Positions 15,201 to 25,141 of a stretch of 64,000 bases of DNA are shown here, piece after piece; within the stretch, counting starts at the first letter, position 1; every line of letters begins with the position of its first letter. The notes beneath the pieces were generated by a model that saw only the letters and a list, made by a program, of their open reading frames with translations, searched no databases and was not told the origin of the DNA. Position numbers and translations under genes: made by a program. The stretch lies in NCBI GenBank assembly GCA_947579605.1, contig OX388305.1:39755542-39819541 (forward strand), written 5' to 3'. The DNA comes from Athripsodes cinereus (Eukaryota; Arthropoda; Insecta; Trichoptera; Leptoceridae).

Positions 15201-18200
15201 TGTTAATTCAATTTCTGCGTTATAGACCGTATCATTGCACTAACCATTCCTTTCATCGTGTACAACATTTATTTTAATAATTTTTAAATTTAAATAAATT
15301 GTCAATTATTCTTATATATTATACAGTACTACAATATATTATGAAAGTCTAATAAATATATATCTTTATAGTTCGTAATGAACTCAATTATTTTTAAAAG
15401 ATTCAAACAGTACTATAAATCTTATCTTATAACATAGGTTTATAATTATATATATGAACAATTGATACAGGAACACATAGTCCTAAAGTGCGATTGTTCT
15501 TAACTATATAATTTTAATACAAAATATTGATTTACAATATTCTTCTATTGAATTAAATCATTTTAATTTGGTCAATCTCTACTATAGGTTATCCAATAGT
15601 ATCCAGTTAGAAAATATATATTGACGATCATAGTTGTATTTATTTTAATTATCTTTCACTGTACACTGTTACAAGATATCATGGGGCATCCAGATACGAG
15701 CAGGGGAGGAGTACAAATTATATTTATACCTATAATGATTTATTCCTCTACATACATTAACATAATATTGCAACCGCTGGGCAAGATGCACCCCCTCGCC
15801 CCCATATGGCTTCTGTGATATCTTTTCGCAGTATACAGTGAAAGATAATAAAAATTGGTACAACTATGATCGTCAATATATATTTTCTAAACGGATACTA
15901 TTGGATAACCTGTAGTAGAAATTGACCTTTAATTCTAATGAACAGTCATAAAGAATACAAAATGATTGCAAACATTGAAGATTTTTTAAACTTGAAGTGT
16001 AAGGGTATTAAAAATTATGTGAACTATATACATATCAATTTCCATAAACAAAGTTATTCCATTTAAATGTATGCGTACTATGCGTCTGTAGTGAATTTTT
16101 GTTTCAAAATAAAATACCCACTATACAGACTCACATCCCGTGGAGATAATTTGTTTGATTTGAATGTAAACATATCGTTGTAACTTTAAAGGCATTTATT
16201 CACATTATTTTTTTTGAGAAGGCATTTTTAAATACTTAACGAGTATATAATAAATATATTATTTTATAAATATCAATATAATACAGGTATTTTTACAATT
16301 TACATGACAAAGAGGTCAAATAGATATATATTTAAATGTAGAATTTTTGACATTTGTTTTATTTTATGTCCAGTGTCGCCAGCTCCCATTATATATATAT
16401 GATATATTTTTACGTATTCAATATTATATTATTATTATACAATGTTTAGGGATATGTGCAAAGTAATATGATGTTGTGTATTTTTTTTTTAATAAATATG
16501 TTCAGCATTATACAAAAATTTGAGTGTTAATTTATTCGCATAATGGTAACATTTATTTTTGTATTTGTCTATACTACTGCAGTATTTGTGGGGTGATTAG
16601 TGGACTGACCACTGATTAAGATGCAGGTAATTTTAAAACAGACATCTTAAAACATATAAAATATAGATTTTTTTACCTACAGATCGATTTTTTTATTTGA
16701 CGTGAGGATTTTTTAACATGTTGTTTTTTAAAGGCTCATGTCACGTGAAAATAAAAAAAGGTTACGAGAATTTTTATTGAATTATGAATTTTGGATTATG
16801 ATATGCTTCCCTTTTTTTACAAAGTTTTTTGAATAGGCATTCTGTTGAATGAGGAATGAGGATATTAGAAGAATGAGTGGATGCAAGAGGAGTGTTGAAA
16901 TAAATTGAGATGGTTTGTTTGGTCATGTGGAATGGGAAAGAATGACAAAGAGGATATACTTGGCTGAAAAGAGGGGTGTGAGGAGGAGCGGGCGTCCGAG
17001 AATTACATGACTTGAACATGTATATCAAATTCTCAAGGACGACCGTGTTTTGAGTAAGAGAAATCGACGTGCGTGCATGAGAAATTGTATGACTGGAGAA
17101 GGCGAAAAAAGTATGTAAGGACAGATCTAATTGGCGTTTCGTTCTCTCTGCCTACTCCACTTGGGATACGGCGTGAGGGAATAGATAGATAGATAGATTC
17201 TGTTGAAAAGTTAGTGATCGTAAAATTGTCCCTTTGAAATATTAAACACAATCTTGTTATACTTACTTACTTTAGCCGAACAGCCCTTGTAGGACGTTTG
17301 CCTTCAAAACAATCTTGTTATAGGCATAAAAAAGTCTACCAATATAAGATATGTTTAGTTTGAGTGAATGTTCCATTTTTGGTTATGTATAGATTATCTG
17401 CTGGGTACCCTATTCGTGTTTTAAATATACTTTATCCATTTTATATAATTTTTATTCTTGTGTAATATTTGTGATGTTTTTCAAAAATAAATGTTACCAT
17501 TCATGTGTGCCCCCCCCTTATTTATTTATTTATTTTCTTATATTTTTGTCTTTCTCGCACTTCTGTGTGCAATGTTATATAATATGACAAAGGAGGAAGG
17601 AGGAGAGAAAGATGGAAAAAAATAAATTTGCAGCACAGACATTATATCGACTATTTGATGTTTTTTTTTTCTTTTAATTTTTTTTATTTATTGATTTTGA
17701 TTTAATATGTAATTTATTAAAATTTTATTTGCAACACGGATATACTTATGTAATTTTTTGTTAAATAATAAAAAATAATTTAAGAAAAGAAGAAATGAAA
17801 TCAAATATGGAAAAAAAAATTAAACAAAAAGTGTAGAATCAATTAAATTTATATTGGAATTTCGGGTAAATAATTCAAAATAGTCGCCCTTAGTCTGTGT
17901 TGCAACATTTTTAAGAAAGTTAAATAAATAAATAAAGGATTTGATTGATTATTAATATACTTATTATTTATTTTATTTTATTTTGTCGATACAAATGTCT
18001 AATGTGCTGCAAATTTCTCTTATTTTCCGGTACCCCTCCACTGCAACAAACAACTGTGGAAATCTACGAAAAAAATAAATAAAACAAATAACAGTTGCTA
18101 TACTGGGGCTGCTACACCTTTGTCTCGATGTGATACGGTTAGTGTTGCCGCGTATCCGACAGGAATGGACTATTCTGACATCGGAGGACAATTCGAAGGC

Positions 18201-18362
18201 CTCGATGACTGCATGGATCTTCAAAGCTTCACCTATTTCCCCGAAATAACAACGGGGCACGCAGTCTTTAATCAAGGACTCTTGCAAAACAACGGTGCAA
18301 ATAATGGCTCAAACAATGGTAACGGCACTAGCAATTCTCCGGGAAGTACAACAAAGAATTAA
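1..18362 (+). CDS. STAT: STAT transcription factor, 3' part (partial gene)
   Basis: STAT proteins are latent cytoplasmic transcription factors. JAK kinases phosphorylate a C-terminal tyrosine, the protein dimerises through its SH2 domain and then enters the nucleus. The window opens inside an SH2 exon. Supported coding segments are 1-256, 715-880 and 18143-18362 (stop TAA 18360-18362). An alternative end is at 2168-2195. Phases agree: 256 ends after one codon base, 880 after two, and both terminal exons begin with the single base T that completes AGT (Ser). The N-terminal, coiled-coil, DNA-binding and linker regions lie upstream, outside the window. STAT is recognised from GTFLLRFSDSELGG in the SH2 domain and from GYVKP, the phosphotyrosine context of STAT5-like proteins. 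The last intron is about 17 kb and loaded with repeats. Identity is secure; the choice of last exon is inferred from splice signals only. Confidence 0.9.
715..880 (+). CDS. STAT: STAT exon with the activation tyrosine
   Basis: This exon is bounded by gtgcag|AGAACC and CAGCAG|gtaaac. It is 166 nt long, entering in phase 1 and leaving in phase 2. It begins by completing a Glu codon, then reads NQPQMSNGYVKPLLVTHVPG. The tyrosine codon TAC at 741-743 within GYVKP is in the position of the JAK-phosphorylated residue of STATs. The following stretch is rich in Gly, Pro, His and Ser (GTPHHHSASYLHSPD) and is clearly more GC-rich than the flanking introns, as expected for coding sequence. The upstream intron (257-714) holds part of an interspersed repeat around 565-660. 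Confidence 0.9.
1064..1838. mobile_element. Non-autonomous TIR element in STAT intron
   Basis: Inverted ends face each other. CCAAACACGGACATCTGTCA near 1083-1102 matches, on the other strand, the sequence around 1795-1816 (tgacaaatgtccgtgtttgg). Both are next to an ATCGAG/CTCGAT block. The interior has no open reading frame. It lies between the tyrosine exon and the candidate short terminal exon. Its superfamily is not recognisable. Confidence 0.55.
2168..2195 (+). CDS. STAT: Candidate proximal alternative terminal exon of STAT
   Basis: A strong polypyrimidine tract and acceptor (ttttctctcttacag) end at 2167. The next base T completes the AG left at 880 to Ser, and the frame then reads FQGSVMQL followed by TAA at 2193-2195. 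The product would be a STAT that keeps the SH2 domain and activation tyrosine but has a nine-residue tail instead of the ~74-residue distal tail. C-terminally shortened STAT isoforms (beta forms) are well known in vertebrates; assigning one here is inference. A 3' UTR would follow; AATAAA occurs near 3346 and 3694. The exon is short enough to be chance, so the call rests on phase, acceptor quality and proximity to 880. Confidence 0.45.
2719..3263. mobile_element. Small TIR element (ATGGTTTAAAGCAC family), copy 1
   Basis: The ends are inverted repeats of about 31 bp, starting ATGGTTTAAAGCACAGAAG at 2719 and closing with the complement at 3263. The interior (GCAACCGATCTTGTACAT near 3190, AAAACAGGTTTTGAAAGTTT near 2768) recurs in reverse order in the copy at 29524-29902. 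That shows one family inserted in both orientations. It has no coding capacity. It lies just after the short STAT terminal exon. Confidence 0.75.
3264..5140. other. STAT intron, no recognised gene
   Basis: AT-rich sequence with no phase-compatible exon that I could support. It holds AATAAA motifs (near 3346 and 3694) that could end a short STAT transcript, and scattered low-complexity A/T runs. Confidence 0.5.
5141..5306 (+). repeat. 83-bp direct tandem duplication
   Basis: Two consecutive copies of an 83-bp unit, starting caaaattttgccatgttggc at 5141 and again at 5224. They differ at only a few positions (for example catcaga/catctga and gttttc/gttgtc). The near identity implies a recent local duplication within the STAT intron. 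Confidence 0.85.
5307..9080. other. STAT intron, mostly unannotatable AT-rich DNA
   Basis: No exon with convincing coding content. Two acceptors that match the STAT phase (7871 and 8285) lead to short open tails, but neither is favoured over 2168. A GC-richer block at about 7868-8121 ends in GCGCCCTTGAGGT. That motif also occurs at 18849 and 19279, suggesting a repeat. A phrase at 5755-5875 recurs in diverged, complementary form near 32000 and 21330. Confidence 0.4.
9081..9544. mobile_element. TIR element disrupted by a SINE, copy 1
   Basis: The left end (attaataatttttaaaatga, 9081) and right end (complement, to about 9544) are inverted repeats of roughly 90 bp containing GTTATTCCACTATTGAC and its complement. 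Subterminal blocks TCAGACAAAAG and TTTTGCCTGACGATAAGAGC flank a SINE at 9201-9435. A second, SINE-free copy lies at 34237-34662 in a SLC25A44 intron, which defines the element and shows the SINE is the later insertion. Confidence 0.75.
9201..9435 (-). mobile_element. tRNA-derived SINE, family 1
   Basis: Read on the minus strand, the head has a pol III A-box-like TGGCGTAGAGG (9415-9425) and a B box GGGTTCGATTCCC (9371-9383). A family-specific body follows (complement of acacagatcgagctagtccc near 9217). The anticodon-arm region is tRNA-like, but the body and lack of a closed acceptor stem mark it as a SINE and not a tRNA gene. It sits inside the TIR element at 9081-9544. Confidence 0.8.
9545..11639. 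other. STAT intron, no gene seen
   Basis: AT-rich DNA without supported exons. At about 11266-11313 the sequence AATGTACAGTAAAGAATAAA plus an (AAAT)n tract resembles a retrotransposon 3' tail. The same phrase occurs at 48880-48911. Confidence 0.4.
11640..11985 (+). repeat. Diverged tandem array of GTTGAACAtgTTGCTGtgAACA units
   Basis: Phrases such as tgaaatgttgaacat, ttgctgtgaacattt and acgaaatattgaacag recur every few dozen bases, several times, with substitutions and unit-length variation. The array stops about 50 bp before the piggyBac relic. Confidence 0.6.
12036..14122. mobile_element. piggyBac-like element relic with palindromic arms
   Basis: The element is flanked by TTAA on both sides (12032-12035 and 14123-14126), the piggyBac target site. 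It has inverted ends CCCGAATTCTCC (12036-12047) and GGAGAATTCGGG (14111-14122). The 18-bp palindrome TGTCCTCATATGAGGACA occurs at 12411-12428 and 13974-13991, and in near-full form at 12051. Inside are two arms of about 430 bp (about 12411-12848 and 13556-13991) that are near-perfect reverse complements. Between them is a degraded transposase fragment. No intact open frame remains, so this copy cannot move itself. Confidence 0.85.
12880..13340 (+). pseudogene. Degenerate piggyBac transposase fragment
   Basis: Translating the middle of the element across stops and shifts gives phrases of the piggyBac transposase (DDE_Tnp_1_7) family. WEDINLNKDE, FLAVLIVSEYNVIPGKAMY and SKGEDL are read from about 12956. 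NNELDKKDKLYNLRPLIVH is read around 13151-13207 and corresponds to the LDKxDKxYKxRPLID block of the family. Frames are interrupted by several stops, so it is a fossil. The arms on each side appear to derive from the N-terminal acidic region of the same gene (PSERRQLLNQGAGDIFDN on the left arm). Confidence 0.7.
14127..15569. other. STAT intron, no gene seen
   Basis: Very AT-rich sequence. I found no phase-compatible exon, TIR pair or tRNA-like head in this stretch. Confidence 0.4.
15570..15927. mobile_element. Non-autonomous TIR element with 8-bp duplication
   Basis: The two ends are inverted copies of roughly 80 bp. The left begins GGTCAATCTCTACTATAGG at 15570, and the right ends with the complement at 15927 (cctgtagtagaaattgacc). 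Flanks TTTAATTT (15562-15569) and TTTAATTC (15928-15935) look like an 8-bp target duplication with one change, which fits hAT-type or similar elements. The 358-bp unit codes for nothing recognisable. Confidence 0.75.
15936..16839. other. STAT intron, no gene seen
   Basis: AT-rich DNA with short AT dinucleotide runs. I see no exon or mobile-element border. Confidence 0.4.
16840..17190 (+). pseudogene. Degenerate non-LTR retrotransposon 3' end
   Basis: Broken frames encode the C-terminal end of a LINE reverse transcriptase protein. They read W-F-x-H-V-E (about 16915) and RIYLAEKRGVRRSGRPR, then TW/*LEHVYQILKD, then RRACMRNCMT near 17090. The same protein end is read, less damaged, at 56651-56851. 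A (TAGA)n run follows at about 17185-17202. Stops and a frameshift show it is dead. Confidence 0.65.
17203..18094. other. End of STAT intron, no other gene seen
   Basis: AT-rich, with long T and A runs. The final bases carry the weak alternative acceptor at 18094 for the distal STAT exon. Confidence 0.4.
18143..18362 (+). CDS. STAT: STAT distal terminal exon: C-terminal transactivation tail
   Basis: The open frame reads VAAYPTGMDYSDIGGQFEG, then LDDCMDLQSFTYFPEITTG and ends in an Asn/Gly/Ser-rich tail (NNGANNGSNNGNGTS) with stop TAA at 18360. Acidic and aromatic residues (DDCMDL, SFTYF) are typical of STAT activation domains. The frame is far richer in GC and codon structure than the AT-rich surroundings. 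Two acceptors fit the required phase. One is 18142 (pyrimidine-rich, cggttag), used here. The other is 18094 (aacag, weak tract), which would add 16 residues. The exon follows a ~17 kb intron. Downstream sequence is AT-rich 3' UTR or intergenic DNA. Confidence 0.8.
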
Positions 18363-19631
18363 GAGAAAAGGTTTGACTTTGTAATAATAGTACATCAACT
18401 TAAATATATTTTTTACTTTGACTCATTGTGTATTTCTTCACAAAAGATTTAAATAATGTATACGTATTTGACTATTATACTAATATAGAGTTTATAATTA
18501 TTATCTCTTAGACGATTTGCACAATTTTAATGAATATTTTAGATTATTTTGTTACCAGATGTTGTTGTAACGACCAGCAGCTTAATAATGTATAAATTAA
18601 CATTGCTTCAAATGTTATGAAAATGGCCATATTAACTAGAATTTTTCAATACACATCACTCTATCGACACCTCGCTAGATCTTTGAATATTGTGTCTACT
18701 CATAAATACATATTTCTAAATATTTACAGACGTATCTCAAGTTAAACCTGGCTTAATTGTAAAACTCACACAAGAATTTATTATGCCTGGGCAAATTGAA
18801 ACGTTATACAATATTTTTTTTATTTCTACTGTGCACTTGCTCGATATTGGCGCCCTTGAGGTCATGTTATGAGTAAACGGCGCTTTACAAATTGTTCATA
18901 TATATATTTTACCAAAAATTAAATAAATCAGGTATAAAACTGGAACGGTGGTAATCTCTGTTTGCGAGTGAGGTGTCGGTTAGTCAGGTTCAACTGTTGT
19001 AATAGTTATTCTATGTTTGTGAATATAGCTGTAATTAGACCTACTTTAAGAGTAATAGGAAGATTATAATATGGTTCTAATAAGCAATTAAAATGTTGAT
19101 ATCAATAGTTGATTAATATTATATAATAATATAGTATAGTATATATTTGACTCACTGGTAGCCTTGTTTACAAAGCCTAAATGATGCTTTAGAAGTGCCT
19201 GTATTATGACTACTACTTATTCTCGAGGCTTCAAATATTACTTTTTACTGGGAGTTTCGGGTGATAGATGCGGTGCACGGCGCCCTTGGGGTAATGTTAT
19301 GAGGAAATTTCTCACAACGAACCAAATCTCTGACAAAATACATAGGTACTTAGAAATTGTGGTGTCTAATGTTTTTATTTTATTACCGGTGATCACATGT
19401 GCTGAAGTGGCACATATATGTAACTACCAAAGACGTTTCATGTAACAAAACTGTGCACTGTTTTGACAAAAATACAAAAAAAATGTTTTCCCTTGTGGTG
19501 AAGTCTACAATATATCAATTTGTAGAGAGTTGTTTCTTTCCAACATATCACCAGTAATTATGCAATCGTGTCTTAGAAAGGACAACAGATCTCTATCAAT
19601 CACTATCATTTGGAAGGAATTGCGCACAGTC
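18363..19631. other. Downstream of STAT: probable 3' UTR and intergenic DNA
   Basis: Follows the distal STAT stop. AATAAA-type motifs occur (near 18922). The phrase GGCGCCCTTGAGGT at 18849-18862 is repeated, with one change, at 19279-19292 and partly at 8109-8121, each followed by a similar tgatattat/catgttatgag run. Nothing coding is supported. Confidence 0.4.
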
Positions 19632-19825
19632 CTGCAGGGCTACTCTTGACACAATCTAAATACGATCTTAATCTAGTATTGATCTTGATCATACGACGCA
19701 CGATGGGACTATGGTCAAAAACACCGCGCGATCTGTATGCGCATATTTTTGACCAATAGTCACTTCCCACGTCGAATGATTAAGATTAAGATTGTGTTTA
19801 GATTTTGTCAAGAGTAACCCTACAG
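19632..19825. mobile_element. 194-bp TIR element
   Basis: The left end CTGCAGGGCTACTCTTGACA (19632) pairs with the right end, whose complement reads CTGTAGGGTTACTCTTGACA. The inverted repeats run about 45 bp, into ATCTAAA and AATCTTAATC. The interior GACTATGGTCAAAAA / TTTTTGACCAATAGTC is also inverted, so the whole unit is nearly palindromic. No clear target duplication was found. Confidence 0.65.
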
Positions 19826-22756
19826 TTATATGTGTAATGTCTTTGCTTACTACTTACACATTTTTTTAGCATTTAGTGCTTTGAAATAAAAATGCACATG
19901 TCTAGATGTAGAATAAATAATATTAATTATTTTTTCACTTATTTAAATTCAAGCGACAGCTAGAACGAGGACCCACTAGCTCATGTAAGAATAAATTCTC
20001 TAGTGTTTTGAGTATGGTCACATAAATATTCATTGAGATGTATTTGATTAAGGAGACATAACTGAAAACTTCAAATAGGCATATCTCAAAACACCATTTG
20101 GGCTTATGGGGCCTTGTTCCAGCAACAGTGTAAATTATAAATATTGCCTAATCTAAGGCTCCTTGTTTTTGAAACTCAGTGCCTATGTGGTCATAGGTGC
20201 TCTCTTTATAGTGCATGTGCCTAGGGAACCTTGAAATAGAATTAGTTTTCATGTTATTTAGGTGTTTGAAGTTAATAATAATGTTAAATTTTATCGAAAT
20301 ATTATTGTCTGCTTAGCTAAAGCACTTTTTTTAAATTAAATCATATTTTTTTTTGTATTTATGCACTTACATATTGAATTTAATGTTTCGATGATAACAT
20401 TGTGAATCAATATTTTAAATAAATTTATATTTTAAAACAAAGTTATTTACATTAAATAGTGTTCTTAAAGGTTTAAAATTGACGCGATTACTTTTTCCAT
20501 TAATTGTATTTTGACATTGCATAGAATAATGTAAACGTACAATTTCATCTATGGATATAATAATCAATTGATTTTGAAATATGAATGAACCTAACAACTT
20601 AATCAACTGTTTTAAATTATATTTTGATTACATTATAGAGATACAAATGGTGTTTTTAAATTAATAAAGTTATCAAATTGCCAAGAAGATAGAAATATTA
20701 TATACTGATGTTTTTATCTAAATTGATGCCCAATGTGTCGAGAATAAAAAAAAATATTGTTTACTCTTTACAAGTGATAGAATATTAATAATGCACATTT
20801 TTTCTGAAACTAATTATTATAAATAAAAGATTATATTTTGAATTGAATTAAAAAAATTGGGGCTGTTCAAATAACCTCACCACTACTTTTGCTCCTGAAC
20901 TCATCACCCCCACCCTCTTCACACCCTCTACCAACTGTGACCACTCCTTAGGTTTTAATTATTATATTATGCCCTTTAATTTTAAATTTAGTATTGTATT
21001 GTTACTGATGATGACTACATTGTAGCTGAAAATATTAGAACAATTCTCATAATGGAATGAAACAGTGTTTTTTTAATTTAATTTTAAATATAATCTTTTA
21101 TAATGCATTTCCTCAAACTTAAAACTAGAAAATATAGAATAAAAATAGTTATATAAAATGCACCGAATGTATGAGAGTGATATGGAATATTAATACTTAG
21201 GTTTATTTTATTTATGGACACAAGTTGGTTTAAGAACTTTTTAGGTATAGGATTGGTTGTCACAAGAATTCTGTCTTCTTAGTGATTTTATAATCCTTTT
21301 GATCAACAAGTTTTATAAAAAAAAAACTCAAAACTTGTTGTCTCTGCGAAAACTTTGATTTGATGAAATATGAAGATAAATATTTATTACCAATATAGTA
21401 TTTGTTTATAAAAAAACATATTAAAAAATTTATCGGGGATGTGTTTGGCAGACAATGCACGAGAATTTTTTTCATATACATTTTTTTATATTACGAAAAG
21501 TTAGATAAAAATATCTGAATATATTGTATTTTTTTTTTATTAAGTTTCTCATATTTTGAAACCAAATGCGTGCTAACCTGTATCCATAAATAGAGTATAG
21601 CTTTTGATTTTATTATTAGAATTAATTTACATATTTATAGCTGTAAAAAGTGTGCTGGAGGACAATGGAAAGTAAGAAATTATATTTTTATGGGGTGAAT
21701 AATCATATTTTTATCGCACATGTGACAATTGATTAGTTGTAGCATCTTTAGTTTTATATTGTCTCACTAGCCCTGCCTTGCATCACCCAATTTTATTCCA
21801 TATTTTTTAATACTAGATTAACCCTTAAATGCATCGTGATACTAAATATTTTCGTATAATTATTTATTATTAACGGCAATGGTATATTTTTTTTAACCCG
21901 GTAATGACTTGAAGAGTGGACTCAATTAAAAATAAAAATTATGTCAACCTTTTTGTCTATGATTTGTGTCAGTAGCAATTATCATAGCGCAGGTTTCACG
22001 TTTTTGATATTTTGCTAAGTATTTTGCTGTTGAATTTCTCAGCCGTCTTTTATCTTCTTGAAGGAGAAAAATCAAAAATTTATAATTGTTTTTAGAATTT
22101 CATACACATACAATGCCATATTACTTCGTAAAAAAAAAATTTTAACTGACAGACCATACACACATGATGATGTAAATTGCCATCATACTGATTTTGCTTT
22201 TTGTGTAATTTATTTTTTAAATTATGTTTTCCTAAAACTACACCTCAAATTGTATCAAAAAACATTTTTTTTTAAGGCAATACTAAAAATCATGTGTTTA
22301 AGGGTTAATAAGGATTGAAATATAGAATAAAGTCTGGCGTATTTTTGGGATTTTATTCGCAAAATATTCTTTGTGGTTGACGACTTGTATTGTTTTCACG
22401 TTTGTAGTTTAGGGATTTTAATGGCCTTTTGTAGATTAAGTGTAAATCTTTTAGGAAAGAACACTCTGTTAATGCTGTCTTGACAATTTATTTCCATTTT
22501 ATTGTTCCGAGAGCCTCGCTAATATTGAGCTAACACCCAGTTTCATGAAAGGTGAAGTATTTTTGTCTTTAAATTGAAATTTTGATTTCATAAACTAACT
22601 TTTAATTCAGGGACTTTAACTGAGTTAAATTTTGAAACAACAAGCGTCATTACATACAATGTCTACAATAACACATGGCGGCTGTTGTTTAGATAAAATA
22701 TCTTGGAAACCATCGCAGCATTCATCAAGAGTGGCATTTCTTTATTTTTTTTTTTT
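19826..22756. other. Intergenic AT-rich DNA
   Basis: No gene is supported. A phrase near 21280-21380 (aacttgttgtctctgcgaaaa plus gatttgatgaaatatgaaga) recurs near 32020-32090 and, complementary, at 5800-5870, so it belongs to a dispersed repeat. GGGGCTGTTCAAATAACCTC at about 20858 looks like a transposon end without a partner. Confidence 0.4.
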
Positions 22757-22930
22757 AAATAAAGATATATCTTAGTTTCGTTAAAACCCCAAATACAACC
22801 TTATACACCTTTCACAGTAAGCTACTAAAAGCTTGTGTCGTGAAAGGGGAGTTTGCCGGCACCTGGGACTGAACCACGGACCCCTTGTTCACGAGGCGGA
22901 GACTCTACCTCCAGGCTAACGACGAACTGT
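22757..22930 (-). mobile_element. tRNA-derived SINE, family 2, copy 1
   Basis: On the minus strand a tRNA-like head (GGAGGTAGAGTCTCCGCC..., B-box-like GTGGTTCAGTCCC) leads into the family body GTGCCGGCAAACTCCCCTTT and CACGACACAAGCTTTTAG, ending in an A-rich tail at 22757. Other copies are at 49106-49283 and 54678-54791. A second, headless stretch of the same body lies in the opposite orientation at 22942-23038. Confidence 0.7.
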
Positions 22931-22941
22931 GAAATCTGTGA

Positions 22942-23038
22942 AATTTCACGACACAAGCTTTTAGCTTACTGTGAAAGGTGTATTAGGTTGTATTTGGGTT
23001 TATAACAATGCCCAGATATATCTTTTTAAAAATAAAAA
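22942..23038 (+). mobile_element. Inverted partial copy of SINE family 2
   Basis: The segment starts TTTCACGACACAAGCTTTTAG, continues GTGAAAGGTGTATTAGGTTG and ends in an A-rich run. It is the reverse complement of the tail half of the SINE at 22757-22930. The two together can fold into a stem of roughly 90 bp. Confidence 0.7.
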
Positions 23039-23042
23039 AAAT

Positions 23043-24885
23043 ATAAAGGAACTTTAAGTCATTTTATCGTTTTTTTACGGAATCAGCTGTAAACCTCACA
23101 AAGTTTTTGCTTTCATGTGACTCTTTTAATATAAAGTTGGAAATACAAATTGAAATAATAGATACAGTCTCAAATTTTTTTATCCAGAGACATTGCATTC
23201 AATAACTCTTGCTTCCAACCTATTGACACAAAGATATTGCTAACTGTAAGGGTGTATTTGGGCTTATTTCAAAACTATTATCATCTAAAAAAATAGTAAG
23301 ATGAATTTTGTAATATAAGATGCTAGGACAGCGATAACAGAGAACCAACTAATCTTAAGAATCCTAATGAAAAATATATATATTCTAAAATATCTTAAAT
23401 GTTGTGTCGATAATTGTAAAAAGAAAATTTTATTATTGATTTTTATGTATTTTTATTTGCAAAATTGGTAAATTCATAATATATTTTGAAATTATTTTAA
23501 AGTTAATTTGTTTCAAAACAAGAAAAGAAAACAATTGAATATTTGATAATTCAAAGAATTTAAAAAAGCTTCCAGAATGTATTCTAATTTTAAATATTTT
23601 TTTGTTGACATAATCGCATTTATCACCATTTTGATGTTTTTATTTTATAATTCAGTAGCTTTTTTACATAAAGTTTTGCAATTTTAGTCTATATTTTGTG
23701 ATGATTTTAATTCAATAAATAGGTGCTATATTTAAAATAAGTATTTTTTATAGATTTCTTATATTCATTTTATGTTTTAATATTTACATAGTTGGTCTAC
23801 CTATCTTGCGTAGTTTGAATCATTATCTTTGAGTCCTGAATTTTTTTAAATTTTTGGAGTCGGACGAGTTCATTACGATAAGCAAGCAATAAGAAGAATT
23901 GTAATAAATCATACAAATCTTCAAGACTGCGAATCAAAACAATACATTGAGTAAATATAAAAATTTAAACATTTTCTGTTAATGCAAAAGGTTGCATATC
24001 ACTGCATGTGTGAATATTTGAAACTTATTGTGACAGCTTCACGTGTAGGTATTGTTCTGAGATACCTAGTATGGGTACCCCATGTTGGATACTACCACGT
24101 GTCGTCAGACAGGATTATACCTATCATGAACTCTCTAGGTATGACTCCAGAGACATCTATTTATATTTTATTATCATTTTTTTGGTTTGCATCATTGCTT
24201 AACGTATAAATTTCTTTAATTTGAAAAATTGCTTATTTGCCCTTCTTACAAAACAACAACGAATAATCAGAAAATGAATGTGGAATGGAGGTATTGTATC
24301 ACACAGAAAAAATTATGTTTTTTCAAGAAACGGAATACAAAAAAATTAAACAAAAGTTCTGCAAATCTAAGTTGGCAACAACATATCGTTTGTAAGATAT
24401 TGTTTAGTTTAAAAGTTTTTATATATATATTGGATTACCTAATTATATAAAAAAAATATTATGATTTTTTCTATCCTAAAGCAATAATTTATATTATAAA
24501 TATTTATTTTAAGGAGACAACACTTGTGCAAAATTATTTTAATATTTTTATCTTATTTTTATTGTTTTATATTTGATTGTGTATAAATTTAATGCTTATT
24601 ATATATTGTGTTTATTAATGATTAGCTTTTTATAAACAATTAATATTAGTTGTTTTTTTATAGTTTTTAATTAAATTTGTAAATAATAATTTGCTTCTTA
24701 TAATTGTATTTCTAAATTGCATTGTTACCTGGCTTTCTATATAAAAAAGCAAAACAAATTAAGAAATTGCAGTAAATTGATTTTTTGTCAAACTGTTTTT
24801 CCTTATTATACTTTTACCGATGGCTTATCCACGTGTTAAAACACATTTTGTCAATTCTGTTTGATATAACATAACGTAACGTCAT
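23043..24885. other. Intergenic AT-rich DNA
   Basis: No exon, RNA gene or element border could be supported. The longest open frame (from 23982, 75 codons) has no recognisable motif. Confidence 0.4.
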
Positions 24886-25141
24886 TGCATATTCAAAAAG
24901 GTGTATATGAATTCATAAATGTTTTGACATTTCTAGAATAAACTGCTTATAATGAAATCATAACCATTTTATAAAGTGATTCTTAGTATCAAATATTAAA
25001 ATTCAATACTTAAAGAATTATATCACATGCCAATAAAAAGTCCAAACAACAATTTTAAAGCCTTAATGAACAGTTTTAAAAGAGTATGTCTAAATAAAAA
25101 TGTGCGAACACGTCTCTTTTTGAATATGCAACAACGATAAC
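24886..25141. mobile_element. TIR element (TTGCATATTCAAAAAG family), copy 1
   Basis: The ends TTGCATATTCAAAAAGGTG and CTTTTTGAATATGCAACAACG are inverted. The interior (TAGAATAAACTGCTTATAAT, TTATAAAGTGATTCTTAG) recurs in the reverse direction at 47716-47976 inside ATG4 intron 4, and in diverged form near 28940-29240. Non-coding. Confidence 0.7.

Noticed and set aside
23982..24209. 75-codon open frame with hydrophobic stretches
   Set aside because: No motif, no splice context, no coding composition; treated as chance.
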